64,000 bases of DNA from Pseudomonas sp. CAN1 (GCF_030462585.1 NZ_JASMRU010000001.1:139873-203872); one strand, 5' to 3'; counted from the stretch's first letter, positions 26,065 through 35,477 are shown. Notes: generated from the sequence alone by a model not told the origin. Program-made: numbers and translations.

Positions 26065-26135
26065 GTAGGAGCGGACTCCGTCCGCGATGGCTTCCGGCGC
26101 GCTGCGGACCGATCGCGGACAGAGTCCGCTCCTAC
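26065..26135. repeat. REP-like inverted repeat, family C
   Basis: GTAGGAGCGGACTCCGTCCG and its inverted partner enclose about 22 bp. It ends 10 bp before the stop of the AEC transporter gene. Confidence 0.9.
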
Positions 26136-26145
26136 GCAACGTCTG

Positions 26146-27075
26146 CTATCGGGCGATCCACAGCAGGCACAGGGAGAGCGTGACCAGCGACCCCAACGTC
26201 GACACCAGGATGCTCCGCGACACCACCGCCGCCTCACGCTGGTAGTACTCGGCGAGCATGAACGGCCCGGTACCGGTGGGCAGCGCGCTGAGCAGCAGCG
26301 CCGAGTCCGCCCACAGCGGTGGCAGGTCGAACACCTGGTAGGCGAGGAAGCCGGTGAGCAGCGGCTGGCCGATCAGCTTGATCGCCACCAGCGGCCAGGC
26401 GCCGACCTGTTCGCCCTCCTGCTTCTGCGCCAGGAACAGGCCCAGCGAGACCAGCGCGCACGGCGTGGTCGCAGCAGAAAGCATGTCGAGGAAATGCAGC
26501 AATGGCGCCGGCAGGCCGATGCCGGTCACCGCCCACAGGCCGCCGATGATCGGCGATACCACCAGCGGGTTCTTGCCCAGCGCCTTGATCACCACCCAGA
26601 CGGCGCGGCCGATGTACTTCTCCTCCTGCAGGCCGACCTCGATGCACACCACGCAGATGGCGAACAGCACGCAGACCACCAGCAGGGAGGCGATCAGCGC
26701 CGGCTCCAGGCCGTCCTGGCCGAACACCAGCAGGCACAGCGGAATGCCCATGTAGCCGGTATTGGCGTAGGACGCGCTGAGACCGTCGATGCTCGCCGCC
26801 GGCAAGGAACGACCCTGAGCCAGACGCCAGACCAGGGTGGCGAAGAACACCAGCAGGCAGCCGCCAGTGAAGGCAGCGAGGAAACCCGGTTGCCAGATTT
26901 CCGCCCAGGTCGCGGTGGCCGTCACCTTGAACAGCAGCGCCGGCAAGCACAGCCAGACCACCAGCTTGTTGACCTCCGAGGCTGCCTGCGGGCCGAGGCG
27001 ATTGGTGCGCCGGCACAGCCATCCGACCAGGATCAGCGCGAAGATCGGCAGGACGACGGCGAACACGGTGTGCAT
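26146..27075 (-). CDS. AEC-family auxin-efflux-carrier-like transporter
   Basis: A 309-residue membrane protein with two five-helix halves, typical of AEC (auxin efflux carrier) transporters: MHTVFAVVLPIFALILVGW at the start, VVWLCLPALLFKV near residue 40, and the C-terminal motif LPTGTGPFMLAEYY. It probably exports or takes up an organic acid or amino acid. The start at 27075 is chosen because residues further upstream (to 27138) are not hydrophobic-family like. The divergent LysR gene begins 101 bp away and is the likely regulator. Confidence 0.85.
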   Translation of the reverse strand: MHTVFAVVLPIFALILVGWLCRRTNRLGPQAASEVNKLVVWLCLPALLFKVTATATWAEIWQPGFLAAFTGGCLLVFFATLVWRLAQGRSLPAASIDGLSASYANTGYMGIPLCLLVFGQDGLEPALIASLLVVCVLFAICVVCIEVGLQEEKYIGRAVWVVIKALGKNPLVVSPIIGGLWAVTGIGLPAPLLHFLDMLSAATTPCALVSLGLFLAQKQEGEQVGAWPLVAIKLIGQPLLTGFLAYQVFDLPPLWADSALLLSALPTGTGPFMLAEYYQREAAVVSRSILVSTLGSLVTLSLCLLWIAR

Positions 27076-27123
27076 GGCAGGGAACCTGGAGTGCGGGAGC
27101 GGCAGGCGAGCATAGGGTTGCCA

Positions 27124-27178
27124 ATCGATACCGTCCAATGCTTACTAAGACGCCAATCCATACCTGATCCGTATCGAT
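27124..27178. promoter_or_regulatory. Inverted repeat ATCGATAC / GTATCGAT in the AEC-lysR intergenic region
   Basis: Perfect 8-bp arms at 27124-27131 and 27171-27178, separated by 39 bp. The second arm includes the first bases of the LysR start codon. The placement suits repression of lysR by its own product while controlling the divergent transporter, but no T-N11-A site is obvious inside it. Confidence 0.35.
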
Positions 27179-28058
27179 GATCGACTTCCGCCAGCTGCGC
27201 TATTTCCTCGCCCTCGCCGAGTACTTGCACTTCGGCCGCGCCGCCGAGGCGCTGCACATCACCCAGCCGCCGCTGAGCCGGCAGATCGCCGCGCTGGAGG
27301 AGGAGCTGGGCACGCCTTTGTTTGCGCGGCATTCACGCTCGGTGGAGCTGACTGCCGCCGGCCGCGACTTCCAGCAGCAGGCCCGCGCACTGCTCGCCGG
27401 CCTCGACCTCGCCGTGCGCTCGGCGCGCGCCACTGCTCGTGGGGAGCGCGGCGAGCTGCGCATCGGCTTCACCATGCTTGCCGCCTGGACGCTGCTGCCG
27501 CGCCTGCTGAAGACCTTCGCCGACGGTCACCCGGAGGTGAAGCTGGTGCTCAACGAGATGCTGCCGCGCGACCTCGGCCCCGCTCTGGACAGCGGCGAGG
27601 TGGATGTCGCCCTGACCTTCCCCGAGCGCGAGCCGGGCCAGCGGCTCTACCGCACACTGCAGCGCGAGCCGCTGTGCGCGGTGCTGCCGGCCGATCACTT
27701 CCTGGCGCAGGGCGCGGAACTGGACGTGACGAAACTGGCCGGCGAACCCTTCATCACCTTCCCGCCAGCCACGGCGCCAGCACTGCACGAATCGGTGATG
27801 GAGTGCTGCCGCCAGCACGGCTTCGCCCCGGCGGTGCGCATGGAGACGCACCTGCAGCAGACCATCGTCAACCTGGTGGCCGAGGGGCTGGGGGTGTCAC
27901 TGGTACCGGACTCGATGCGGCGCATGCAGCTGCCCGGCGTGGCCTTCCGCGCCATCGGCCAGTCACCGCAGGTGGAATACGGCGCCGCCTGGAGCCCGCA
28001 CAACGACAACCCGTGCCTGGCGGCGTTCCTGCGCAGTGTGGGGGCCGTAGAAGCCTGA
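27177..28058 (+). CDS. LysR-family transcriptional regulator
   Basis: A 293-residue LysR regulator. The winged HTH occupies residues 1-60 (FGRAAEALHITQPPLSRQIAALEEELG) and a periplasmic-binding-like effector domain runs from about 90 to the end (ELRIGFTMLAAWTLLPRLL). It is divergent from the AEC transporter. It resembles the aromatic-responsive group (CatM/BenM-like) in length and layout, but the effector is unknown. Confidence 0.92.
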   Translation: MIDFRQLRYFLALAEYLHFGRAAEALHITQPPLSRQIAALEEELGTPLFARHSRSVELTAAGRDFQQQARALLAGLDLAVRSARATARGERGELRIGFTMLAAWTLLPRLLKTFADGHPEVKLVLNEMLPRDLGPALDSGEVDVALTFPEREPGQRLYRTLQREPLCAVLPADHFLAQGAELDVTKLAGEPFITFPPATAPALHESVMECCRQHGFAPAVRMETHLQQTIVNLVAEGLGVSLVPDSMRRMQLPGVAFRAIGQSPQVEYGAAWSPHNDNPCLAAFLRSVGAVEA

Positions 28059-28071
28059 GCAGAAGCCACCT

Positions 28072-28149
28072 GTAGGAGCGAGCTTGCTCGCGAACAGATT
28101 TCCCGGCGGCTCCAGCACGTGGGCCGTTCGCGAGCAAGCTCGCTCCTAC
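28072..28149. repeat. REP-like inverted repeat, family A
   Basis: GTAGGAGCGAGCTTGCTCGC and its reverse complement enclose about 30 bp. It is the first of three repeats filling 28059-28403. Confidence 0.9.
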
Positions 28150-28170
28150 GAAGAGCCCCGTTGCTCAATA

Positions 28171-28242
28171 CGTAGGGCGCATAACGCCTACGGCGTTTTC
28201 CGCCATCGCGGCGGATAACCCGTACCGGGTTATTCGCCCTAC
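28171..28242. repeat. REP-like inverted repeat, family B, copy 1 of a duplicated unit
   Basis: CGTAGGGCGCATAACGCC... closing in GGGTTATTCGCCCTAC. The flanking bases on its right (AAAGCCG.A.AATCA) match those on the right of the copy at 28316, showing that the repeat and the neighbouring gene end were duplicated together. Confidence 0.9.
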
Positions 28243-28255
28243 CAAAGCCGCACAA

Positions 28256-28315
28256 TCACACGCGGCCGGTCACCGGAATGCACGCGCCGGTGATCATCAA
28301 CGCGACCGAAGCCAG
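28256..28315 (-). pseudogene. 3'-terminal remnant of a second SDR gene
   Basis: The last 19 codons plus stop of an SDR gene, reading LASVALMITGACIPVTGRV-stop. The intact SDR gene at 28404 ends LASDAAAAITGACIPVTGRV-stop, so 15 of the last 19-20 residues agree and the ends are identical. The remnant has no start or body; it is cut off at 28316 by a REP-like element. It is a relic of a tandem duplication or of a collapsed paralogue array. Confidence 0.88.
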
Positions 28316-28391
28316 GTACGTAAGGCGCATAACGCCTACGGCGTTATCCGCCATCGCGGCGGATAACCCGTGCCGGGTTATGCGCCCTACG
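28316..28391. repeat. REP-like inverted repeat, family B, copy 2 of a duplicated unit
   Basis: GTACGTAAGGCGCATAACGC... closing in GGGTTATGCGCCCTACG, near-identical internally to copy 1 but with an altered left end (GTACGTAAGG rather than CGTAGGG). It separates the SDR remnant from the intact SDR stop. Confidence 0.9.
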
Positions 28392-28403
28392 AAAGCCGAG
28401 TAA

Positions 28404-29084
28404 TCAGACCCGCCCAGTCACCGGAATGCACGCCCCGGTAATAGCCGCTGCGGCGTCCGAGGCGAGGAACAACAGCGTCGCCGCCAGTTGCTCCGGCTTC
28501 ACCCAGCGGTCGAACTCCGCGTTAGGCATGTCCGCACGGTTCTGCGGGGTATCGATGATGCTCGGCATCAGCGCATTGACGGTGATGCGCGCGTCCTTCA
28601 GCTCCTCCGCCAGCGCCTCGGTCAGGCGCATGACGCCGGCCTTGGACGCCGCATAGGCGCCCATGCCCAGTGCCGCTCGGGTGGCGGCAGCGGCGGCGAT
28701 GTTGAGGATGCGCCCATGCCCACGGGCCTTCAGGTGCGCCAGCGCGGCCTGGCTGGAGACCACGGCAGTGCGCAGGTTGATGCGGTACATCAGGTCCCAG
28801 GTGTCGATGTCGCCATCGCCGAGGGTTTCCCAGTGAAAGCCGCCGGCCACGTTGATCAGCGCATCCAGCCCGCCGAAATGCTCGCTGACCTGCTCCAGCG
28901 CGGCGCGTGCGGCGGTCGAGTCCGTGAGGTCGACGCCGCCGACGGACAACGCGCCGGCCTGTGGATAACGCGGGCCGACCGCGCGGTCGAGCAACGCGAC
29001 CTGCCAGCCGGCCTCGGCGAATGCCTGGCCGACCACGCTGCCCAGATGGCCGAAGCCGCCGGTGATGGCGACGATCCTGTTCAT
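28404..29084 (-). CDS. Short-chain dehydrogenase/reductase lacking the usual catalytic serine
   Basis: A 226-residue classical SDR. The nucleotide motif is TGGFGHLGS at residues 8-16, NVAGG stands for the NAG motif, and the active-site YAASK is near residue 144-148. At the position of the catalytic Ser (13 residues before Tyr) the sequence is Ala within NIAAAAATRAALG. Related proteins with NIGA-type sequences there are common in proteobacteria, so this seems a family trait; the reaction is unknown. The C-terminal 18 residues are duplicated downstream as a remnant. Confidence 0.88.
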   Translation of the reverse strand: MNRIVAITGGFGHLGSVVGQAFAEAGWQVALLDRAVGPRYPQAGALSVGGVDLTDSTAARAALEQVSEHFGGLDALINVAGGFHWETLGDGDIDTWDLMYRINLRTAVVSSQAALAHLKARGHGRILNIAAAAATRAALGMGAYAASKAGVMRLTEALAEELKDARITVNALMPSIIDTPQNRADMPNAEFDRWVKPEQLAATLLFLASDAAAAITGACIPVTGRV

Positions 29085-29189
29085 GCTGCTACCTCGTGAC
29101 GGTGGGAGAGGCGTCCTTATAGGGGTAGCAGGGGTTGCGCGAAAGGTCGCGGGCGCCAGATGGGGGGACGGATCGGGACGTCGACGAAA

Positions 29190-29212
29190 CCCTCTCCCGC
29201 AGGGAGAGGGTT
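29190..29212 (-). terminator. Hairpin downstream of the adenine deaminase gene
   Basis: CCCTCTCCCGCAGGGAGAGGG forms a 9-bp stem just after the deaminase stop. It resembles the inner hairpin of the repeat at 17628-17766 and lacks a T-run, so it may be a repeat fragment rather than an intrinsic terminator. Confidence 0.45.
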
Positions 29213-29222
29213 CACATCAGCC

Positions 29223-30185
<963 letters not shown>

Positions 30186-30373
30186 TTATCGGGTGGCAGC
30201 TCCGCCAGGGGTACACGGGCTCGCCAGGCAATCAGTCCGGAGCGGCGCGGCCATCAAGAGCATGCACGCAGCGCCAAAAGGCAATTCTGACGGAAAAGAC
30301 AGAATTCCGCGAAATCTTCCGCCCAGCAGTCTTCCTACAATCGTCCGCTTCCCAACTGCCAACGGACTCGCTC

Positions 30374-30877
30374 ATGAAGAAGGTGCTGGCCATCCTGCTG
30401 CCCCTGGCTCTCGCCGCCTGCGAGGACTCTCTGGACTTCGTCTACAACGAGCGCGTCAGCCAGGCGCTTGCGCAGAACATGCAGCAATTCGACCGCGACC
30501 ATCGTCTCTTCCTCGATGGCGGGTTCGACATCACCTCGCCGTCCACCCGCGACCTGCGCCTGGAACAATTGCGCCGGCAGATCGACGACCTCGAACTGGC
30601 CCTGGACCAGGTCGAGAAACTCCGCCACAGCGACAACGCCGAGCGTTTTTCGCGCAATCTGAGCGGCTACTATGAGCTTCAGGTGGGCTACTACCAGAAC
30701 CTGCGGCGCTATCTGCGCGCCACCGACAAGGCCAAGCGCGACGGCCTTGCCGAGGAGCTGCAGGCGTCCTACGTGCTGCTCAGTGCGGCACCGGACCGCC
30801 TGTTCAACAGCCAGAAGAAGTTCATGGAGAAATCCGGCCTCCCCAGCGAACCGGCACCCGCCGCCACCGGCGGCTAG
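30374..30877 (+). CDS. Small lipoprotein, first of a tandem paralogous pair
   Basis: A 167-residue lipoprotein: MKKVLAILLPLALAAC gives a signal peptide with lipobox LAAC (Cys16). The mature part is helical and charged, ending in a Pro/Ala/Gly tail. It shares layout and motifs with the next gene (LEYN/FVYN near the N-terminus, QVEKL or QVQQL, a GYYELQVGYYQNLRRY-like repeat, TDKAK, ERSGLP/EKSGLP). Function unknown; probably outer-membrane anchored since the residue after Cys is Glu, not Asp. Confidence 0.85.
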   Translation: MKKVLAILLPLALAACEDSLDFVYNERVSQALAQNMQQFDRDHRLFLDGGFDITSPSTRDLRLEQLRRQIDDLELALDQVEKLRHSDNAERFSRNLSGYYELQVGYYQNLRRYLRATDKAKRDGLAEELQASYVLLSAAPDRLFNSQKKFMEKSGLPSEPAPAATGG

Positions 30878-31001
30878 CGACGCTGCGGCGCCCGAAGGTC
30901 TGGTGAAGATATTTCCGACAGCAAAGACAGACATCCATGAATGTCCGCCCCAGCCCCCCTCTCTAGAATCGCCCTCCTCATCCAGTCCCCCGGGGCACCC
31001 C

Positions 31002-31469
31002 ATGAAGAAGTCACTGGCAATCCTGTTGCTGCCGCTGCTCCTGGCAGCCTGCGGCAAGCCCGCCGACCTGGAGTACAACGCGGCGGTCGCGCCTTCGTTC
31101 CTGCATAGCGCGCAGCTGATCGACACCGACATGGAACGGCTGATCCGCGGCGAGTTCGATGCCGGCGCCGGCTCCCACGGCGACAGCCCCGACAGCCGCA
31201 TCGCCGACCTGGAAAGGAACCTCAACCAGGTCCAGCAACTCCAGCACAGCGTGGATGCCGGCAAGTTCGCCGGCAGCCTGTCGCACTACTACGAACAGCA
31301 GATCGCCTATTACCAGCAGCTCAAGCGCTACAGCCAGACGACCGACAAGGCGCAGAAGGAATCCCTGGCGGAAGACCTGAACCGCAGCTACCTGGCCCTG
31401 AAGGCCGAGCCTGACCGGATTCTCGCCGTGCAGCGGCAGTTCCTCGAACGTAGCGGACTGCCCAACTGA
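31002..31469 (+). CDS. Small lipoprotein, second of a tandem paralogous pair
   Basis: A 155-residue lipoprotein with signal MKKSLAILLLPLLLAAC (lipobox LAAC, Cys17). The helical mature part parallels the upstream gene along its length: SHYYEQQIAYYQQLKRYSQT corresponds to SGYYELQVGYYQNLRRYLRA. The 124-bp gap between the two may hold a promoter. It probably arose by duplication. Function unknown. Confidence 0.85.
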   Translation: MKKSLAILLLPLLLAACGKPADLEYNAAVAPSFLHSAQLIDTDMERLIRGEFDAGAGSHGDSPDSRIADLERNLNQVQQLQHSVDAGKFAGSLSHYYEQQIAYYQQLKRYSQTTDKAQKESLAEDLNRSYLALKAEPDRILAVQRQFLERSGLPN

Positions 31470-31497
31470 GCAGCCCAGACACGCTGCGTTCAAACCT

Positions 31498-32460
31498 TCA
31501 AGCCACATCCTCCCGGCGATAGGCGTAGGTCGCGGCAAAGCGTGAAGTCAGCCAGTCGCCGCAGGTGGTCGGCGGGTACTTCGGCGGATTGTCCGCATCG
31601 AAGCAGCCGGGCAGGCACTCGATGGCGGTGTCCATGTGCGGCTCGGCGAAGAACGGCATGGAGTAGCGATCCACGCCCTCGGGGCTGATCACCCGGTGCG
31701 GGGTGGAGCGGTAACGGTCGTTGCTCCAGCGCGCCATCATGTCGCCGATATTGACCACGAAGGTGCCGTCCAGCGGCGGCGCGTCGATCCAGTCGCCCTG
31801 GCGATTCTGCACCTGCAGGCCGCCGGCATCGTCCTGGTACAGCAGGGTCACGCAGCCGTAGTCGGTGTGCGCGCCGGCGCCGGGCTGGTCGCTGCTCTGC
31901 CGGGCCGCGGCCGGCGGATAGTGGATCATGCGGAACACGCTGACCGGCTGGACGAAGCGCCGGTCGAAGAACTCGCGGTCGATCCCCAGGGCGATGGCCA
32001 GCGCGCGCAGCACGGTGCTGGCCAGTTCCTGCATGTCGGCGTAGTGCGCTTCCAGCAGCGCCTCCCAGCCCGGCAGGTCGGGGTGGCGATTGGGCCCGTA
32101 GAACGATTTGCCGGCCAGCACATCGGGGTGCTCGGGCGGCAGGTTCAGGGCCATATCGAAGGTTTCCTTGAAGTCGCTGGGCAACTCGGGGTCGAGCTGT
32201 TCCGTGGCGATGGCGCCGTAGCCGCGATGGTTGCGGCTCCGGGTGATATCGATCTGCAGCTTCTCGGCGGCCGGTTGGGCGAAGAAAGCCTTCGCTGCGG
32301 CCAGCAATGCGGCGAAGCGCTCGGCCGGCAGCGGGTGACCCTTGATGTAGAAGAAACCCCACTCGCGGCAGGCGCTGTCGATCTGCCGGGCCACGTCGGG
32401 CCAGGCGGATTCGTCGCGGCCGTAGAGCGGGGCGATATCGATGACGGGAAGGCGGTCCAT
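31498..32460 (-). CDS. 2-oxoglutarate/Fe(II)-dependent oxygenase of the IPNS-like family
   Basis: A 320-residue protein with an N-terminal DIOX_N region (LPVIDIAPLYG, GFFYIKGHPLP) and a cupin core with iron ligands His and Asp in GAHTDYG and a distal His in STPHRV. The 2OG-binding RxS is RYS (followed by MPFF). It resembles P. aeruginosa PA0147, also near the adenine deaminase. Substrate unknown; the family includes isopenicillin-N-synthase-like and purine-linked hydroxylases. Confidence 0.88.
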   Translation of the reverse strand: MDRLPVIDIAPLYGRDESAWPDVARQIDSACREWGFFYIKGHPLPAERFAALLAAAKAFFAQPAAEKLQIDITRSRNHRGYGAIATEQLDPELPSDFKETFDMALNLPPEHPDVLAGKSFYGPNRHPDLPGWEALLEAHYADMQELASTVLRALAIALGIDREFFDRRFVQPVSVFRMIHYPPAAARQSSDQPGAGAHTDYGCVTLLYQDDAGGLQVQNRQGDWIDAPPLDGTFVVNIGDMMARWSNDRYRSTPHRVISPEGVDRYSMPFFAEPHMDTAIECLPGCFDADNPPKYPPTTCGDWLTSRFAATYAYRREDVA

Positions 32461-32518
32461 GGTTCGTTCTCGTGCAAAGCCTGCTGTTGGCAGGAGCAGG
32501 GCTGCTGGCGAAATATCG

Positions 32519-32542
32519 GTTCGCGAGCAAGCTCGCTCCTAC
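32519..32542. repeat. Half of a REP-like family A element
   Basis: GTTCGCGAGCAAGCTCGCTC-CTAC is a complete right arm. The expected left arm is only recognisable as CAGGAGCAGGGCTGCTGGCG, so the element has decayed. It lies between the 2OG oxygenase and the BMP protein gene. Confidence 0.8.
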
Positions 32543-32560
32543 AGGTTCATGGCCGGGCGG

Positions 32561-33646
32561 TTACTTGGGCAGGTCGGCCTTGAGGCCTTCGACGTAGTAG
32601 TCCATCGAAGCCAGGTCGGCGTTGCTGGCCTTCACCCCGGCGGCGAAGCGTTCCTTGCCGCTCTGGTCCTTGATCGGGCCGGTGAAGGGGTGGAAGACGC
32701 CGCTGCGGATGTCGGCGATGATCCGGCTCGCCTCGGCCTGCACGTCGGCCGGCAGCACGTCCTGGTTGAGCGGCAGCACGACGGTTTCCTCGGCCAGACC
32801 GCCCCAGAAGTCCTGCGGTTTCCAGGTGCCGTCCATGACTGCCTGGGTCGACTTGATGTAGTGCGGGCCCCAGTCGTTGACGATGGAGGTCAGCACGGTC
32901 TTCGGCCCGAAGTGCTGCATGTCCGAGGCGTAGCCCACGGCATAGACGCCGCGACGCTCGGCGGCCTGGATCGGCGCAGGGCTGTCGGTGTGCTGGAACA
33001 GCACGTCCACGCCCTGGTCGATCAGCGCGTTGGCCGCGTCGGCCTCCTTGCCCGGGTCGAACCAGGTATTCACCCACATCACCTTCAGCTCGGCCTGCGG
33101 GTCGTACTTGTTCAGCGCCAGCTGGATGGAATTGATGTCGCGGATCACCTCGGGGATCGGGAAGGAGGCGATGTAGCCGATCTTGTGCGACCTGGTCATC
33201 TTCGCCGCCAGGTAGCCACCGACATAACGGCCCTCATAGGAGCGCGACAGGTAGGTGCCCAGGTTCTTGTCCTGCTTGTAGCCGGTGGCGTGCTCGAAGG
33301 TGACCTTGGGGAACTGCTTCGCCACCTTGGCGGTGGGGTTCATGAAGCCGAAGGAGGTGGTGAAGACCAGGTCGTAACCGTCCTTGGCCATGTTGCGGAT
33401 CACTCGCTCGGCATCGGCGCCCTCGGCGACGTTCTCGACGAAGCTGGTCTTCACCTTGTCGCCGAAGTGCTCCACCAGCTCGCGGCGGCCCAGCTCGTGC
33501 TGGTAGGTCCAGCCGTGGTCGCCCACCGGGCCGACGTAGACGAAGCCGACCTTCAGCGGGTCGGCAGCGCTGGCGCCCAGGCTGGCGCCAAGGCCCATGG
33601 CCAGGACCAGGCCACGCAGCAGGGTGTTCAGGGTCTTGTTGTTCAT
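32561..33646 (-). CDS. BMP-family (PnrA-like) ABC transporter substrate-binding protein, orphan
   Basis: A 361-residue periplasmic binding protein with signal peptide (cleavage after ASA near residue 27) and the BMP pattern KVGFVYVGPVGDHGWTYQHE. Members bind nucleosides or purines. The ATPase and two permease genes that normally accompany it are not adjacent: flanking genes are unrelated and the nearest purine genes (deaminase, deoxyribosyltransferase) are separate units. It may serve a transporter encoded elsewhere or act as a sensor. Confidence 0.9.
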   Translation of the reverse strand: MNNKTLNTLLRGLVLAMGLGASLGASAADPLKVGFVYVGPVGDHGWTYQHELGRRELVEHFGDKVKTSFVENVAEGADAERVIRNMAKDGYDLVFTTSFGFMNPTAKVAKQFPKVTFEHATGYKQDKNLGTYLSRSYEGRYVGGYLAAKMTRSHKIGYIASFPIPEVIRDINSIQLALNKYDPQAELKVMWVNTWFDPGKEADAANALIDQGVDVLFQHTDSPAPIQAAERRGVYAVGYASDMQHFGPKTVLTSIVNDWGPHYIKSTQAVMDGTWKPQDFWGGLAEETVVLPLNQDVLPADVQAEASRIIADIRSGVFHPFTGPIKDQSGKERFAAGVKASNADLASMDYYVEGLKADLPK

Positions 33647-33885
33647 TGACGCTCCCGTCGATGCAGTCCGTGTATGCAGTGTCTTGGACGGAGCGCGGCG
33701 CTCCGGCAGGGAGCGCCAATGCAATTACCTGACCAGGTGGACAAGTCACCCCTGCCAGGGCCTTCGCAGTGCATTCGCGGTGCGAGCGTGACTCCCTATG
33801 GTGCGCGGCCGGGCGGCGCTGGTGCGCCTGTGGTGCATTGCCTAAGATGGCGCCCTCGCTTCTCTTCGGAAATGGACAGCCCTCG

Positions 33886-34968
33886 ATGCTACGCGCGCTC
33901 AAAGACGAAAAATTCCTCCTCATCGCCCTGCTGGTGGCGGTGGCGGTGTACCCGCTGGAGCACAGCCTGCTGGGCGGCGGCAAGCTGCTCGCGGGGATCA
34001 CCGCCAGTGCGCTGCTGGCGGTGATCATCGGTGTCTCGCTGCGCGTGGCGCACCATGCCGAGATCCTCGCGGAGAAGGTCGGCGAGCCCTACGGCACGAT
34101 GATCCTGACCCTGGCGGCGGTGCTGGTGGAAGTGGTGATCCTGGCGATCATGATGAACCACAACCACTCGCCGACCCTGGCCCGCGACACCATCTACGCC
34201 GCGGTGATGCTCGACATGAACGGCATCCTCGGCCTGGCCGCGCTGCTGGGCGGCCTCAAGCACGGCGAGCAGTCGTACAACGACGACTCGGGCAAGACCT
34301 ACGTGACCATGATCCTCACCGCCGTGGGCATCTCCATGGTGGTGCCGGAGCTGATCCCGGCCGAACAGTGGAAGCTCTACTCGTTCTTCACCATCGGCTG
34401 CATGGTCATGCTCTACGCGCTGTTCCTGCGCATGCAGACCGGCCAGCACAGCTACTTCTTCAGCTACAACTACGCCACCCATGGCGAGCACGCCGAAGGC
34501 CATGAAGCCCCCGGCAACAGCAAGCAGTCCATGGGCATGCTGGTGGTCGGCGTGGTGCTGATCGGCGCCCTGGCTGAGGTGATGTCCAAGGCCCTGGACG
34601 TCGGCCTGGAAGGCAGCGGCGTGCCGCCCATCGTGCCGGCGCTGCTGGTGGCGGCGATCTCCGCCAGCCCGGAAATCCTCACCGCCCTGCGCGCGGCCAT
34701 GGCCAACCGCATGCAGCCGGTGGTCAACATCGCCCTGGGCGCCTCGCTGTCCACGGTGATCCTCACCGTGCCGGTGATCGAGGCGCTGGCGCTGTTCAAG
34801 GGCCAGCCGATCCAGATGGCGATGACCCCGCTGCAGACCGGCATGATGTTCATCACCCTGATGGTCGCCGGCTACAACCTGCATGACGGCAAGACCAACG
34901 CCATCGAGGGCATGACCCACTTCGTGCTGTTCGCCACCTTCCTGATGCTGTCGTTCATGGGACTCTGA
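33886..34968 (+). CDS. ChaA-type calcium (sodium)/proton antiporter
   Basis: A 360-residue membrane protein with about 10-11 helices. It has the two inverted acidic repeats of the CaCA family: GEPYGTMILTLAAVLVE near residue 65 and SASPEILTALRAA near residue 263, each supplying a conserved Glu in the ion pathway. A His/Glu-rich cytoplasmic loop follows helix 6 (HGEHAEGHEAPG). It extrudes calcium or sodium for protons. The deoxyribosyltransferase gene starts 2 bp after its stop. Confidence 0.9.
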   Translation: MLRALKDEKFLLIALLVAVAVYPLEHSLLGGGKLLAGITASALLAVIIGVSLRVAHHAEILAEKVGEPYGTMILTLAAVLVEVVILAIMMNHNHSPTLARDTIYAAVMLDMNGILGLAALLGGLKHGEQSYNDDSGKTYVTMILTAVGISMVVPELIPAEQWKLYSFFTIGCMVMLYALFLRMQTGQHSYFFSYNYATHGEHAEGHEAPGNSKQSMGMLVVGVVLIGALAEVMSKALDVGLEGSGVPPIVPALLVAAISASPEILTALRAAMANRMQPVVNIALGASLSTVILTVPVIEALALFKGQPIQMAMTPLQTGMMFITLMVAGYNLHDGKTNAIEGMTHFVLFATFLMLSFMGL

Positions 34969-34970
34969 CC

Positions 34971-35477
34971 ATGCTCAAGCTGTACCTCGCCGGCCCCGAC
35001 GTGTTCCGCCCCGACGCCTTCGAACAGGGCGAGCGGCTCAAGGCCCTGTGCACCGAGTTCGGAGTGCAGGGGCTTTACCCGCTGGACCATTCGGTGCCGG
35101 ACGGCATAGTCGAGCCGGCCGAGCAGGCGCGCTGGATCTACCAGGCGAACCTGGAACTGATCCGCCAGGCCGACGCGGTGCTGGCCAACCTCAACCCCTT
35201 CCGCGGCACCGAGCCGGACAGCGGCACGGCCTTCGAACTGGGCTTCGCCGCCGCGCTGGGCAAGCCGCTGTTCGGCTACCTCGACGAGGGCGGCAACTGC
35301 ATCGAGCGCCTGCCGTGCGAATGGCAGGGCCAGGAGCCGGGCCGCGACCGCGACGGCAACCAGGTCGAGGCCTTCGGCCTGCCGCTGAACCTGATGCTCG
35401 GCGTGCCAGCGAAGATCGCAGTGGGTGGGCCGCGGGAGGCGCTGGAGTTGCTGCGCAGGGAGTTGAACCTGGCGTAG
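34971..35477 (+). CDS. Nucleoside 2-deoxyribosyltransferase-like protein
   Basis: A 168-residue protein of the nucleoside deoxyribosyltransferase / YtoQ-like family. Motifs: LKLYLAGPDVF at the start, ADAVLANLNPFRG in the middle, and DSGTAFELGFA with the catalytic Glu. It would transfer or hydrolyse 2-deoxyribose from nucleosides. Its TAG stop is formed by the first bases of a REP-like element (35474), so the natural C-terminus may have been altered by the insertion, though its length is normal. Confidence 0.85.
   Translation: MLKLYLAGPDVFRPDAFEQGERLKALCTEFGVQGLYPLDHSVPDGIVEPAEQARWIYQANLELIRQADAVLANLNPFRGTEPDSGTAFELGFAAALGKPLFGYLDEGGNCIERLPCEWQGQEPGRDRDGNQVEAFGLPLNLMLGVPAKIAVGGPREALELLRRELNLA

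Noticed and set aside
28171..28391. A possible CRISPR array in the clustered repeats
   Set aside because: The repeats are palindromic REP-like elements of different families with no uniform spacers and no cas genes nearby.
33727..33738. Palindrome ACCTGACCAGGT upstream of the BMP protein gene
   Set aside because: Only 12 bp, single copy and likely to arise by chance in GC-rich DNA; not enough to call an operator.
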